A DNA stretch of 64,000 nucleotides from contig NC_088324.1 in assembly GCF_910592395.1 (NCBI RefSeq), positions 13,790,953 through 13,854,952 on the forward strand, written 5' to 3'. Shown here one piece after another: positions 24,001 to 35,720 of this stretch. Both the position numbers and the translations under genes were made by a program. Numbering within the stretch: the stretch's first letter is position 1; the number at the start of each line of letters is the position of its first letter. The DNA comes from Lineus longissimus (Eukaryota > Nemertea > Pilidiophora > Heteronemertea > Lineidae). The notes beneath the pieces are model-generated. The model did no database searches, had not been told where the DNA came from, and saw only the letters and a program-made list of their open reading frames with translations.

Positions 24001-27000
24001 GAGATTATCTGAGGCGGATTCGGAGGATATTAGTCATGTTCATGGTAAGTCACAGGTACAGGCTCTAAACAGAATGTTGCTCTTTACAGAAGCAGAAGCA
24101 AGGGAAACCCACTTCTGAATCACCTGGCTGGAATTTGAGACGTTCTGTTCCAGGCTCTTTAAAGACTTTTGAGTGACACTTCTCATACAAAGCTCCCCAA
24201 GCAGAGTGCCTCTGCGATGCAAGGGGTTTACGTGTAACAAGTCTTTTTGTTTTCGCATGTTTGTTTTGCCTCCAGACGTACTTTTTCTCTACTTTCGTGC
24301 AAAGATTTTCAAAAATGTGTTTGTCACTTCAGATGCAGATGATGATGAGGTCAGTGACATCAACGGCTCCCACATCAGCATCACGATAGACCATGAACCA
24401 TACGATCACAGTGCCAAAATGAACGATCCCCAACTCACTGCTCAGTCAATGCAACAATTCATGAAAAACGTGAACCGGATTCGCTTCAATAGTATGAATA
24501 CCAACAATGACTCAACATTAAAGCGATCCGTTAAAAAGGGGAAACTTGTGCGTAGTAGTTCATGTCCTGATTTGAAATCCAAAATGGAAATTGCAGACGC
24601 CATTGAGGATAGTTTTGATGAGGAAGTCGAGAACAATGATGAGTCAAGGGTCACCAAGAGTGATTCCAAGGGGACTACTACAATTAACCAAAGTCTGTTG
24701 TCGCCCTTTCCCGGGAGTGTTGCAGTGACTTGTGAGAGTACTACAGTGACTCATAGCACCACTGTCCACTGTATTTACCCAAAAATGGCTGCGGGTGTTG
24801 TGCAGAGTCTGCCCCACATGCAGCATCACTTGCAACCACCTCCACAGTGCCCGCCTTTTATCAACACATCACAGACTGATCAGTTAGACCAGATGCCCGT
24901 GCGACGTTTCCCGTATGAAGATTTGTTGACATTATCGCTGCCGTTAACGCCGATAACTCAGTGTCAGAATTGTATGGATAGGTCATACGTTCCTTCGGAT
25001 TCACATAACCAGCCTCATCTGAGCACAACATCCCCTCCAAGGGTGCTAGGTAAGTTATACACTTCATTTACGAAAGTTTACGTGAACATTTCCGGTATGG
25101 AAGTTCCCAGTTCCATGCTCTCAGTCATAAGGTCAAGGTCATGAACACCTCATTCTCCTTTGTTTGTAGAGTTGCACTATAACAGCATCAAGGGTGTTCC
25201 CATTTACTACTGGTACATAACACTGTTTCCACGTTGAGATGACGTCATCACAACCATGTTGTTAAGATAAATGTTTCGAAAAATCCAAAAGCATTTCAAG
25301 GAGGAGGATTTTTATAGTCTTTGTCTTGCTTTTATGTTTCAGGGTGTGAAGTTCCACTGTTCACATCCCTGTCACCACCAGATCTCCTTGACAGGCAGAT
25401 CCAGCTCGGAGGTGAGGTTCATGCTAAAGAGTTGAGTCACATACCACTGACTAGCGGTGAGAGTATCAGCTGGACTCACTTTGGAGGTAGGCATGCATGC
25501 TGTTGCTGTCTCCTCTCCTGACCCGACACATAACCACACACTTCCCCTGTTGTAGTTCCATAGCCAGACACATCTTTAATATGTACAGTGGAACCTCCCT
25601 TAGCGGACACCTCTCTATTAAGGAAAAACTCTCTATTAAGGACACTAGTTTTGGTCCCAAAGTGGTACTTTCCATTCAATTTGACCTCTCTAATCAGGAC
25701 ACCTCTCTATTAAGGACAGCACTTGTCAGTCCCGAGGGTGTCCTTAGTAGAGAGGTTCTACTGTAGTTCCATTTCACAATGACTGTTGTAAGTTCTTGTT
25801 CTTATCTTTAGTCACCAAAAGAATACTGTAGATTTAATTTCGTAGACCAACCATAAGCTTCATTTGAGTATGCTATTTCCTTTACATGTATAAAGCACGA
25901 GCATTTTGTTAAATATTTTAACTCTGGACTCTTGAAAGAATAGGATTCCCTTTACAGACAAACCTATAGGTTCATTGTGTAATTATCTTGTTTAAAAAAG
26001 AAGATAATGTTATTAGATATTGAGGATCTCGATTTAGCATTTGATTGTGACTAAAAATGTGTTCCAAAGTAGTTGTCTGACCTACACTGAACTTGAAAGT
26101 GTTCTAACAATATTACGATTGAAGTTACCCAGCATGATTTGGAAGTTGTAGATCAATAAGAGAAGATACGATGACATCAATCTTTAGGGATCTTAGTACC
26201 TGGCTATATGTTTCATGATGTTTGCCTTGCTGTGGGGATGCAAAAAGATATATGAATTATGGTACTTGCGGTGCTGCACAAGTGGATTAATCAGAATACA
26301 TGTTCCTGATTATTTCCTCGTTGCAGGTGTTCCACCCACGGATGAAGTAAACATCCTCAGAGGGCAGAATATGCTACTGCATACGCAGATGATGTATGAA
26401 CGCCACAAACGGGAGCAGCATGCCTTACGGAACCGTCGTCTGCTGGGAAAGATTGTGAAAAATGTAGCTCTGGAGGAACAGAATTCCGCTATGGTTAGTT
26501 GAAAATGTCATAAAGTCTGCTCGATTTGTCAAGAGATGCCATCATGTCACCAATGCTGATACTCCATTGTTACCTTACTGGTGTCTTCATCGCAGGCACT
26601 CTCCATTTCTTGCCTCTCATGTCCAAAATTTGACCTTTCAGCGTGACCAGCTGCAGCTCCAGGAGAAAGACATCGAGCAACTCCAGGTGGCACTCAAGTT
26701 ACAGCGGGAGGAAAACCGGCGTATCTCCGATGGGAAGAAGGTCATGGAGCTTGAGAAGGAATCAGAATTAGTGTGAGTGTCTTTTGTTACCACCCAAGGG
26801 CGTAATGGTGATCGCATCCACCTAGTCAATGAACGGTCAAACTTGCAAGTTCCATTGCATTGGTGGCTCTTTTTCTGACCTCATTTTGTGTATTTTATAG
26901 TAAACTACGACGTTCAGAAGAGGAGCTTGAATACAAGACAAAGGAGCTGCAGTCAATGTTAGTCACTGAGAAGGATGAGAAGAAAATCATGCTTCAGGTA

Positions 27001-29229
27001 TGGGAAAACGTTAACCACTTCGCTAAATGTTACAGTGTTGCGGTTCCCAATGGGTTTTTTATGCCAGATGGCGTCATTTGCGGCAATGACGTCATGCATT
27101 TTGTAATGCATCGTAGTACATTGCGTTTTGACATCATCCGAACTGTATTTTGATCCATCACAGCGTGCATCATGACACATGATAGCAAAGTATCGGTCCA
27201 TCGTTGTGGGATTGTTATATGTCTAAACATGAACTCTTCACCAGATTTTGCAGTTGATTACTGGCTACCCAGGCCACAGAAATCATTGTTGATTTCATGT
27301 GGAACTTCCACAACATAAATTTGGGCTTGCACATTTGCAGGAACTGCAAACGGCCAGGTCAGATCTTTTCAACCTCAGAAAGGAGATGGGCATCATCGAG
27401 AGCAAAGTCGCACTGACAAACGAACTGCAGGAACAAGTGAAACATCTCAATAAGGAGCTTCTTCTCATGGGAGAGTTACAGAAGAAATATCGGGAAAAGA
27501 TGGCAGCATTGTCCAAGAATGATACGCGGGGGTACGGGCAGAAGCAGATTATTGAAGCGTACAAGTCAGAAATTGAAGGTAGGGTGATGAATACCTAGTA
27601 CACATGTGACCCATCACAGCAAAACCAGGCGCATGTCGCTCTGAGCTTGGCAGGTTGAGACGGACTGTTTGTTCATTTCTCTATTGTTTGCCTTTTGTGA
27701 AATATGAGCACATCAATTACTTCCATTATCTCCTGGTGTCATTTAGGCTCATCTTCTGTGCGACAAGCACCTGGTTTTGCTGTGACGGGTCACACATGTA
27801 AAAGGAGGAGACAGTTGTTCAGAGGCCAACAAGTTTCATGTTTCTTCAGTGAGGGGTTCAAATGGCCTGGGAGAGGGACTCAAACAACCCTGAGAGGCCT
27901 CAGAATTCATCTATTCACTGAATTGTTTTCTCTGCATTTCATTTTTACACCATACTTCCTTTTATTTCAGCTTTAAAGTCCTCTCAAGATCAGGTGCTGA
28001 TTCATTCCGAATCTTTGAAAACACGAGTTGCAGATTTAGAGGAAGTGATTAAAAATAAAGACGTTGTCATCAAAGATCAGAAAAGGTCATTGGAAAAAGT
28101 GAAAAACGTTTACACCTCAAAACTTGAGGTAAGTTGGTAAACCGCTTCGCAAAATGTAAAACAGATATAACCCTACATTACAGAAGTTTAACCTGAGATG
28201 CGATTGCCACGTGTTTCGCATGACATATACAGAGGCTCATCATTTGTTTTAGTTGGGCGACTTATTATTATTTTTTGTCCAAATGAGAAGTGAGACGTTG
28301 GGTAGTGCTTTATTACAGAAACGTGACTTACACTTTCGGTGCCAAATGAGGTTTTAAGACATCGATCAAAATCCCATGGTCTCCTTTGTGTTGCCTTTCA
28401 GTGTGTGAATGATAAATATCGAGGTCAACAGAGCGTGATCCAAAGGTTGGAAGCTCACGTTCTTGAACTTCACCACAAGTACAGTCGGAACCACAGGCGC
28501 CATTCTAGTCACAGAAGCCCCCATGGGAGTAGCTTAAGTAAGTGTCAATCAGCTTTGATTGATAAAGATGTCTCCGAAATGATAAAGGTGGAAGTTAACA
28601 GCATTTGAAAGAACTGGTGAAGGCAAAGCTTAATGTTATTAGATTCACTCATTTTCATTTCATAATAAATAGCCTCAGTAGAAGTGTTTTCTAATTGAAT
28701 TTGTTTCTTTTTGTTAGGTCAAGATACTAGTCGTGAAACAAGCCCGGAGCAGAAAACAAATGGAGTGTCGCACACGACGCGGCCAATCACAGTCGAGCAG
28801 AACTCATCACTCGACCAATTGGATTCCAGTCACAGAGAATTTGACTCTTCAAATAACGCTCAAGCTCCAAGTGTATCAAATGACTACTTGACCCGGAGCA
28901 TCACGACAGATGGAAAAAATGCATTTCAAAAATACAAACCACACGAAATCAGCTCGTACCCTCAGTATAGTAAACCTCTGTATGCGAACTTTACATGCGC
29001 CAGTGAGGGCCAGCGATATGAGTCGATGGACCAGCCATCATTTCTAATGCCCTATGACTCGGTGGTTAAACCGCCAGATGATTTAGAAGCAAGCGCTGCT
29101 GAGTCTGACTTGAACTTTATGATGAGCACGGAGCGTGAGGATTTCACATCAGCGAGTGCTAGTAATGCACATGCTCAAGATGGCGGTGCTTCACTTAATG
29201 TTGACAGTGGGATTGTTTCTCATATGTAG
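18006..29229 (+). CDS. TSC1: Hamartin (TSC1), complete, 18 coding exons
   Basis: Exons 18006-18120, 19290-19393, 19782-19931, 20184-20328, 21775-21935, 22212-22443, 22612-22842, 23224-23300, 23504-24044, 24333-25049, 25343-25486, 26327-26493, 26642-26772, 26901-26997, 27341-27578, 27971-28128, 28402-28537 and 28718-29229 total 4056 bases (1351 residues; human about 1164). The helical N-terminal core is recognisable (AREAWLLNGLVEYY, LREPHDK, then RKQPSWLHK and LMSACLIITTLLPVIP). The C-terminal coiled coil begins with MYERHKREQHALRNRRLL, the signature hamartin segment that binds tuberin. The middle (about 300-870) is Ser/Thr-rich and disordered, and accounts for the extra length. TSC1 stabilises TSC2, and the complex with TBC1D7 turns off Rheb and so mTORC1 at the lysosome. 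The start has a spliced 5' leader. The neighbour on the right, MRPS18B, is convergent. Confidence 0.95.
19977..20115 (+). repeat. Degenerate ~45-bp tandem repeat in a TSC1 intron
   Basis: The phrase GGCTCTTC..CACATGT recurs three to four times (AGGCTCTTCTTCACATG, GGTTCTTCGACGCACATG, AGGCTCTTCAACACATG, GGTCTTCTGCACACATG), separated by about 40-50 bases with CTATGAGGCT linkers. It has no coding meaning. Confidence 0.5.
21551..21604 (+). repeat. Exact 27-bp tandem duplication in a TSC1 intron
   Basis: Two identical adjacent 27-base units start TGTACTCTATGTAAACC and end CGCTTAAGG, at 21551-21577 and 21578-21604. Their identity suggests a recent duplication or an assembly stutter. Confidence 0.8.
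25584..25765. mobile_element. Palindromic MITE (family B, copy 1) in a TSC1 intron
   Basis: The 182-bp element starts TACAGTGGAACCTCCCTT and ends AGAGGTTCTACTGTA, which are inverted repeats. Inside, CTCTCTATTAAGGACA recurs. A nearly identical 182-bp copy lies at 29798-29979, with diverged pieces at 4884-4956 and 53849-54020. It has no coding capacity. This kind of AGTGGAACCTC palindrome is widespread in aquatic invertebrate genomes, to my knowledge. Confidence 0.8.
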
Positions 29230-29797
29230 CGATCAGAAGCACACAGCGTCTCATATTAGGAAAACACTGTGCCCGTTCTGTCAAGTCTAAGGCTCTTTTC
29301 CACTTGTAGTGTATCTCAGATGCTCCCTCTCCTAAAAAGCTCAGTCAATGTCATCTTTGCAATCTATCATGTCTCCCGCTATGACCAAATGGTCCAAAGA
29401 CCATGGAGGCCTCCTACATGTATCTCAACCCCAAAAAGAGTATGCATGTGTTTTCCTAATGTCAACTCAAACCAGTATCGAGTCCGATATATATTGCTGA
29501 CATACCGACGAAAAATAGGCCCATCTGTGGCAGTCTTAGCAAAGTTGTGCTTGCATTGTGTTTGGCTGTCTGTCCCTTCCAAATTCTCACCTTTAGAAAA
29601 AGCAAATTGTGATCTATTTGTGGAATTTATTCTGTCCTTGTTTGTACTGCAGCTCAAAGTTGTGATTCAAGAAGTCTTATTCTGACTTTTGCAGTGGGGG
29701 ACAGGCTGTAGTGTGTATTTAATCAGAACAATCTTTAGAATGAATTTGAAGCCCTCTCCCCTCACCTTTCTAGAACCCTTTGTTTCCTTAAAGTAAT

Positions 29798-29979
29798 TAC
29801 AGTGGAACCTCCCTTAGCGGACACCTCTCTATAAGGGACAACCTCTCTGTTAAGGACACTGGTTTTGGTCCCAACTAGGTTGTTTCCATTCAATTTGACC
29901 TCTCTAATAAGGACACCTCTCTATTAAGGACAGCACTAGTCAGTCCCAAGGGTGTCCTTAATAGAGAGGTTCTACTGTA
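29798..29979. mobile_element. Palindromic MITE (family B, copy 2)
   Basis: It has the same length and ends as the copy at 25584-25765 (TACAGTGGAACCTCCCTT to GAGGTTCTACTGTA) and a closely matching interior (GGTTTTGGTCCCAAC, CATTCAATTTGACCTCTC). The two copies are similar enough to indicate fairly recent spread. Confidence 0.8.
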
Positions 29980-30332
29980 CAACGGTTGATTCCTAAGATT
30001 TAGGAGAAGGACCTGGGTGTATACAGTGGCCGAGATGACACTCTAACTTACTAAGAATGCTGATTTTTGGCCCAAATATCTGTTTGATATCCAACTCATA
30101 ATACGGCATCTGTAGGTAGAGTGTACGTGTACTTAAAAGTAGATCTACATGTTCGTGTACCTCACTGCAAAAGATACCACATTAAGGCATATTTGTGATA
30201 TAAGCTTAACTTTTCAATTGCGTGTTTTAAGATTTGTTTGTGTTTTGTATGACAGCGGCTGTTAATTCATGTTTGAGTAAAACTTCATTTGGTGCTTCCG
30301 TTCCATAGAGTTCATGGTGGCGATTCAGATCT

Positions 30333-30459
30333 AACATTGGTTGATATGAATAGAGTAGTAAATGCTTTTATCTAAAACTCCATGTACATTTACACTTGGC
30401 CTTTCTGTACAAAATTGAAGTAAAAGCATTTGCTAGCCTTTATTCATATCACCCATTAT
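30333..30459. mobile_element. Small palindromic MITE (family A, copy 2)
   Basis: TTGATATGAATAGAG at the left and CTTTATTCATATCACCCATT at the right form the inverted ends. The interior (AATGCTTTTATCT, CATGTACATTTACACTTGGC, TTGAAGTAAAAGCATT) matches the element at 14588-14717. The left end is more decayed. Confidence 0.7.
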
Positions 30460-31272
30460 TTTACTCATGCATAAGTTGATGGTGTTCACAGCTTTTGCTA
30501 TTGAGCAGCCAAATAGAACGGATGAAAGGTGGTTATGTTTCCTGTTTCATTTGCCTGATCAGCTGCAAATGTGAGGGTGTGATTACTTGTGAAATGGATT
30601 ACCAACACAGTCATTTACGGGGATGAGGTGTTCATTTTTGGATGGTTTCCTTTTTTCCCCTCCTGAAGAGGGCATAATTTGACAGCAGAAATGAAAGATC
30701 TATGCCTCAGCTCTTAGTCGATCTTTTCCAAATCAGACAAAAAGTAACCATTTTAGAGGCATGTTTTGAGTGGCAATAGTCACATTCCTGGATTTATGGT
30801 TTGAATCACCACCATGGTTGCAAACTATTTCATATTTTTTCCGTCGAAAGACAAATTGTATTGCAGAATGACTCTTTCTATACCATGGTATTAAAAATGT
30901 TATAAAGAGAGTAAAGTGATCATGCGTTCAAAATATTGACTGAGTGTTTATTTATTAAATGCAGATTGTGGGGATATACAGGTTGGACCCAAGAAAGTTG
31001 ATGACATGGACATAGTCTCCAAGACAGTCGAGGTGACAGCACTGGGCTGGGCATAGTCTCAGCAGGATAACCACTGCTGGAGACCACCTAAATCATTACT
31101 CTGACAAGGACAGTCAGAAGACTGGATAGCACCAATCGCACATTGATGGCTGGACACAAGCCTGGAATCACCCACTCGGTCTCATGTTTGTGGTACTTCA
31201 GCATGTTGCCTTCGCCTAGTTGATGCAAGCAAATAGAAAATGAATTGAACAACCCTTGTATTGTATGAAAAC

Positions 31273-31278
31273 TTTATT
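31273..31278 (-). terminator. Poly(A) signal of MRPS18B
   Basis: TTTATT on the + strand reads AATAAA on the minus strand, about 205 bases beyond the MRPS18B stop codon. The TSC1 3' UTR approaches from the other side, so the two genes are tail to tail. Confidence 0.5.
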
Positions 31279-31482
31279 TACATGTCTTTGCATCTCAAAC
31301 AAGCATAACCCACCATCACAATCAAATTACAAAGGGGTCAAAGGCACTCCTTTCAATTCTTTCTCAATTTCACCAGCTACAAAAGATTCTGGCAAGTCAA
31401 CTATTGCCCATTACCGGTAATCAGAATTACCCCTGTTGATCATCAACATTTCACAGTCATTTTGAATGGTTACAATACTAGA

Positions 31483-33297
31483 TCATGACGATTCCTTCTT
31501 TCGATAATATTCGCTATAATCGTAATGTCTGTGGGGTAGAGGCACATTGATCAGGCCTGAAAAGAAGACAGAAATTACTTTATTTCTATGAATATTTCGT
31601 GGGTGAATTACATGCAATTATTTGTTGGCGGTCCTATTACTCAACTACTGCACCATCTTGTAGAAATGTACCTACCATAATCCTGTGCTTGTTCCACAGC
31701 AACTAAAAGGTTTTTGTGCTGTTTTTGGCAAATACCTGAAAAATATTAAAGATGCCAGTCTTAAAATAGGAACACTAACCCCCGATTTTCTCAGGATGGC
31801 TCTTGGATAGAGGCTTGTAATTGATTTGAAACTAGATAAAAATTGGCATTCAATCTTAACAGTGAAAATTGCAAATCGTGTAACCTGGAAGACTTACAGA
31901 TGCTAGGTTGTTCCAATAACAAGATATTACGATATCCTTCTTACCTGTCACATCCCATGACAATACTTCTCCAGTATACGGATTGATAAACTGCTTCAAC
32001 AGATCTCGATTCTGAAAGGCAAAGGCTTATATTATGTACCCTATGAATATGCTTTTCACTGTGCTAACCTACTAGCCACAATATCCACCAACCTCAAACA
32101 GGCTGGACTTACACTCTGTACTGTGACACATAGATATATCTAAATTAGGCGCCACCTATTGAGATGCAAAGTTCACTCTATCGAGTGAAACATTCTCACC
32201 TTGAAGTCAATGACCAAGTATTCATCCCGGCATATTGGACAAGGATTTCCTGTGGAAACCTCACCCGCTCTCTGAAACAGTAAAAGCCAGATAAATGAAT
32301 GAAATGTAGTACAGTTAAGTTACAGTACAGTTGGCCTCAGTAAGTTAAGAATGCTCACACTATATTCACCATATATTTCTAGAGTAAATCACATGTCAAG
32401 ACAGTACTTTTGATGAGAGAAACCTGGCCAAAGCTTTCTCTTTGTCAGTGACCTTGACCTAGTATGACATCACATACTTGAGGCACACGTGACTCAACAC
32501 AGTTAAGACTCACAATGCACGTTTTCCTCGTCTTCTCAGGTGGTATTCCCGCTTTGAAGTTCCTGCGATAATGCTTCCATACAGGGTCATCTCCATAAGT
32601 TGTTCTGTAGGCTGAAGTGAAAGAACTGCATACTAGTAAAAGAGGTTTCCACACTTTTATCGACGAAGGTGTTTGAAGGCCAAAAAATATAAGATTTGAC
32701 TAAGTTAACTTTCTGATAATGTACACTTTTGACTGCATTTGAACAAGACAGCATTAGAAACTGAACAATAGCCTGCTACATCCACTATACAATTGGATCA
32801 GCTATCATCAGTAGATCCATATGTGCGAGGCCGCATCTGAAGTTAATTGTCCATGACAGTTACCTTTACTTTTTAGATACCTAATGCTTGTTGGTGGATC
32901 GACTACAAGACGTTTCGGTTTCTCTGCTGCCATCTCTTCAGATTCTTCATCTTGTCTTAGGGAGGTTGTTACAGAGAAAGTTCTTGCAGCATCCTGAAGC
33001 AATAGATTATATTATTGTTGTGAAGATTGCTTCATGTTATAGAATTTCCCAAATCTGACAAGTTTATTTTTGGGACACCCAGTACTAGTTTGGTGGCGAG
33101 GGGGTTTCTTCCACACATTTTGTGATCTTATCAACAAACGGGGATCTTTTTCATGTAAATAACTGGATTATAAGAAACATACATACTTGAGCATAATTTA
33201 AAGCTAACTTGTTGACACGAAATGTATTTGATTGGATAGAAATTTGCTTTTTTAGAAGAGAAAATATTGGCCATGCACTTCGCATGGGCGCTGCCAT
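31483..33297 (-). CDS. MRPS18B: Mitochondrial small-ribosomal-subunit protein S18b (mS40), complete
   Basis: In transcript order the exons are 33297-33187, 32993-32864, 32611-32514, 32271-32200, 32011-31945, 31735-31676 and 31556-31483. They give 612 bases, 203 residues (human about 258). The start ATG opens a basic, acid-free presequence ([18 protein letters not shown]) typical of mitochondrial import. Family signatures are [25 protein letters not shown], then GNPCPICRD with a zinc-binding-type CPIC pair (Cys124, Cys127), and [20 protein letters not shown]. These fit the S18b paralogue rather than S18a or S18c. The protein ends [18 protein letters not shown] and lacks the Pro-rich tail of mammals. 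It is a structural subunit of the mitochondrial small ribosomal subunit. It is head to head with PPP1R10, with the start codons 2.6 kb apart. Confidence 0.93.
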
Positions 33298-33840
33298 TTT
33301 GCTTTTTAGCCTGTGATCCAGGAGATCCTGTTGGTAAAGCTGTACATTGGTGGTGTGTATTTGTAACACCATTAACCTGAAAGCGAGGTCTTAACTGGTT
33401 TTGAGTGTACAAGCACCAATTTAACGCATTATCAACGTGTTTGTGACATTGAGTGTTAATCATAACAGTTTGCCCTCGCATACCCAAGCCATGCTTATCA
33501 TAGAAGGGTGAATATACCCAGAAAAGCGTGTCTAATTGGACCTCATTAAATTATATTGATTATGCACTTTATTGAGGATTGCATGGGAGGTTCGGGCATG
33601 AGAAACGATATCAATTGTACCTCAGAAACATTGTATCTGTAATTCAAAAATAACTTCTCGAACGAAAATATGAACATGGGACTGATGTGAGTATAGTTGT
33701 TTTCATATAAGCTCATAATCACAGAATAATTATTATATCTAAATGCGGATTCGTAGCTGATACGCTCCACTTCCTTTCCACCCTTCTTGTCTCGCTTCTG
33801 ACGTCAGAGATAGGCTGTGGCAAGGTGCGTGAAGATGGCA
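33298..33840. promoter_or_regulatory. Divergent promoter region, MRPS18B / PPP1R10
   Basis: MRPS18B starts leftward at 33297 and the next rightward gene is PPP1R10, so both promoters must lie between 33298 and 35943. A possible untranslated PPP1R10 exon ends near 33820 at CTGTGGCAAG|GTGCGT, just after a CRE-like TGACGTCA at 33799-33806. Transcription start sites are inferred, not seen. Confidence 0.45.
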
Positions 33841-33950
33841 AGAAATCTGCTGTCTGAAATAAAATCAAAATAATTCCCTTTCCCTGAATATTTTCAACCC
33901 CAAACAATGTTCAAAATATGCTATAATGTGTCATTATTCTATCTTTACAG

Positions 33951-34111
33951 GTTTCATACGCGTTAGATGCTCGTCGATCGAACCAGAGGGGGACGAAGTT
34001 GAGGTGGCGAAGACAAAATTCCAACCAGTAGACGGCCATATTGCGTTCCGGACGAAATTGATGTGGAAGGAATGTGACCATTTCAACATCGAAAATACAG
34101 AAGATTACTGA
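33951..34111 (+). CDS. Orphan coding-like exon of unknown gene
   Basis: After the acceptor CTATCTTTACAG an open frame of 53 codons runs to TGA at 34109-34111. It reads GFIRVRCSSIEPEGDEVEV.. and ends KECDHFNIENTEDY. The composition looks like real protein, but no upstream exon with a start codon could be linked and I do not recognise the family. It may be the last exon of a small unplaced gene, or an alternative or untranslated PPP1R10 exon. Confidence 0.3.
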
Positions 34112-34506
34112 TCTATATAAAACAAGATATATACCAAAGTGATCTATAATAACTATACTTTTGAAATATATATATAATAAGTGCGAGGAATAACTGTGAG
34201 AAGCTACAGAGGACGTATTTCACAGCATATGGGCGTAAGTTCCGATTAGCATGCATATATAATGAGCTGTGGTTGTGCGCGACGGCGCTGTGACGACTTG
34301 GCTTTTTGTGTTTCTTCCCGTTTTCACACCGTATACAACATTATTGGTACACCAGAGTGTCCAATTTAGCCATTTTATTATCATTAGAATTCACGTATGT
34401 CGTTTAGATGGTGTGCCCCTTTGTATTTTGCCCCGTATTTTGTGCCAGAATTTGGTCGGGAAGATTGATTTTGGAAGGGAAGGAGCGGTCGTAATATTGT
34501 GGACTG

Positions 34507-34521
34507 CCAATAGGGGGTAGC
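34507..34521 (+). promoter_or_regulatory. CTCF-like motif 1
   Basis: CCAATAGGGGGTAGC agrees with the CTCF core CCASYAGRGGGCRSY at 13 of 15 positions (A for S at position 4, T for C at position 12). It sits within a roughly 54-bp direct repeat shared with the motif at 34561. Confidence 0.4.
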
Positions 34522-34560
34522 ACTGTGGTGGGTAAGGTGCGTTCGTAGTATTAACGACTG

Positions 34561-34575
34561 CCAATAGGGGGCAGC
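34561..34575 (+). promoter_or_regulatory. CTCF-like motif 2
   Basis: CCAATAGGGGGCAGC agrees with the CTCF core CCASYAGRGGGCRSY at 14 of 15 positions. It has the same orientation as the motif 54 bases upstream. Binding is inferred from the motif alone. Confidence 0.45.
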
Positions 34576-35169
34576 ACCGCACTCTTGAACAGATTGGACT
34601 TGTCCCCTTGAACTTTGCACTTCATCTTTGTCATTTTAAAATTATTTGTGGCTCTCTATGTTTGTTTTTCACCCTGTTTCAAGGTAAAGATTTCATACTT
34701 GGCATTTGATTTTGAACACATTTTTTACTGTTTATGCTTTATTGTTGTCAGTGAAACTGAAAAATTGCAGCATGATTTTGTATCAGAAAAATTTGATTGA
34801 AGATTTTGAATGATTAGTATAAACCGATTACCTCAGTTCCATGATGCACAGTTTCTTTTTCTGCTGAGTATATTTGAGCACAGGAAGTTGTACCGTGGAG
34901 GGCTTAAGCCCCTTTTGTTCTTCATAGTTGGGGACAAGTTTTAGCCTGGCTTATTAGACACGGGGATAAGATTGTGCGGCTAAACTTTAGAATCCCCGAT
35001 CGGAAATGACGTAGTTTGATCGCATTCAACTATAAATCCATTGAACAGTGGTGCTTGGTTAGTCAACCGATGACCTTTTTTTGGGGTGTGATCGGGGATT
35101 GTAAACTCGTTCCGATTGTGCCAAATTTGTGGTCCAAGGAAAAAAGAGCCTATTGTTTTTCGGGGGACA

Positions 35170-35720
35170 TGTGGTCTGAGTAGTTCCAAGGGACGAGTTA
35201 TTTGGTTTGGTCAAGGGGATAAGATAGTTATCCATTGCAAAATGACAGGTTGTCTCTGGGAACATATGAGCTTTCCAGGGGACTTGTATGGCTTGTTCTA
35301 GGGGGTATGATATTGTTCCTAGACAAAATCGTCCTTGGGAACATGTTGTCCTAGTTCATGTAGTTGTTCCAGGGGCAGACTTGTTCTTGGGAGTATGATG
35401 ATTGTGGTCCTCGGCAAAATGACAGGTTATCCTTGGAAACATGTTGTCCCGAGTTGTTCCAGGGGCCTTCTTAGTTGTCTGGCTTGCCCGAGGGTAGATT
35501 GTGGTCTAACATTGTGTAGGAAAAATGACACTTTGTCTTGAATTTATGGGAACATGTTGTCTGAGTTGTGTCTACGGGACAAGTTGTCTGGGTTGTCCTT
35601 GTGTATGTGATTGAGGTCTAACTTACCGTGTAGCCCGTAGACAAAATTACCTACGTCTTTGGGCACATGTTGCCTATCCGAGTGGACAGATTGTTTTGGG
35701 ATGATATTGTCAAATGCCTT
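35170..35720 (+). repeat. Degenerate ~60-70-bp tandem repeat
   Basis: Phrases such as CAAAATGACAGGTTGTC, GGGAACATGTTGTC, GTTCCAGGGG and GTATGATNNTTG recur at roughly 60-70-base intervals with many substitutions and indels. It is non-coding: the frames through it are short and unrelated. Confidence 0.5.

Larger units (their letters stand above)
29230..30960 (+). other. TSC1 3' UTR and intergenic, with two MITEs
   Basis: No coding region is supported after the TSC1 stop at 29227-29229. A 138-codon frame at 29269-29685 lacks splice partners and similarity, and is most likely UTR. The exact 3' end of TSC1 is unclear. The stretch carries MITE copies at 29798-29979 and 30333-30459. Confidence 0.5.

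Noticed and set aside
32149-32162. Drosophila-type CTCF motif (TAGGCGCCACCTAT) inside an MRPS18B intron
   Set aside because: It is a single short match to an insect-type motif in an unlikely position and probably chance.
33131-33487. 118-codon minus-strand frame as a protein
   Set aside because: It overlaps the MRPS18B first exon in another frame. The frame with the mitochondrial presequence joins perfectly to the following exons.
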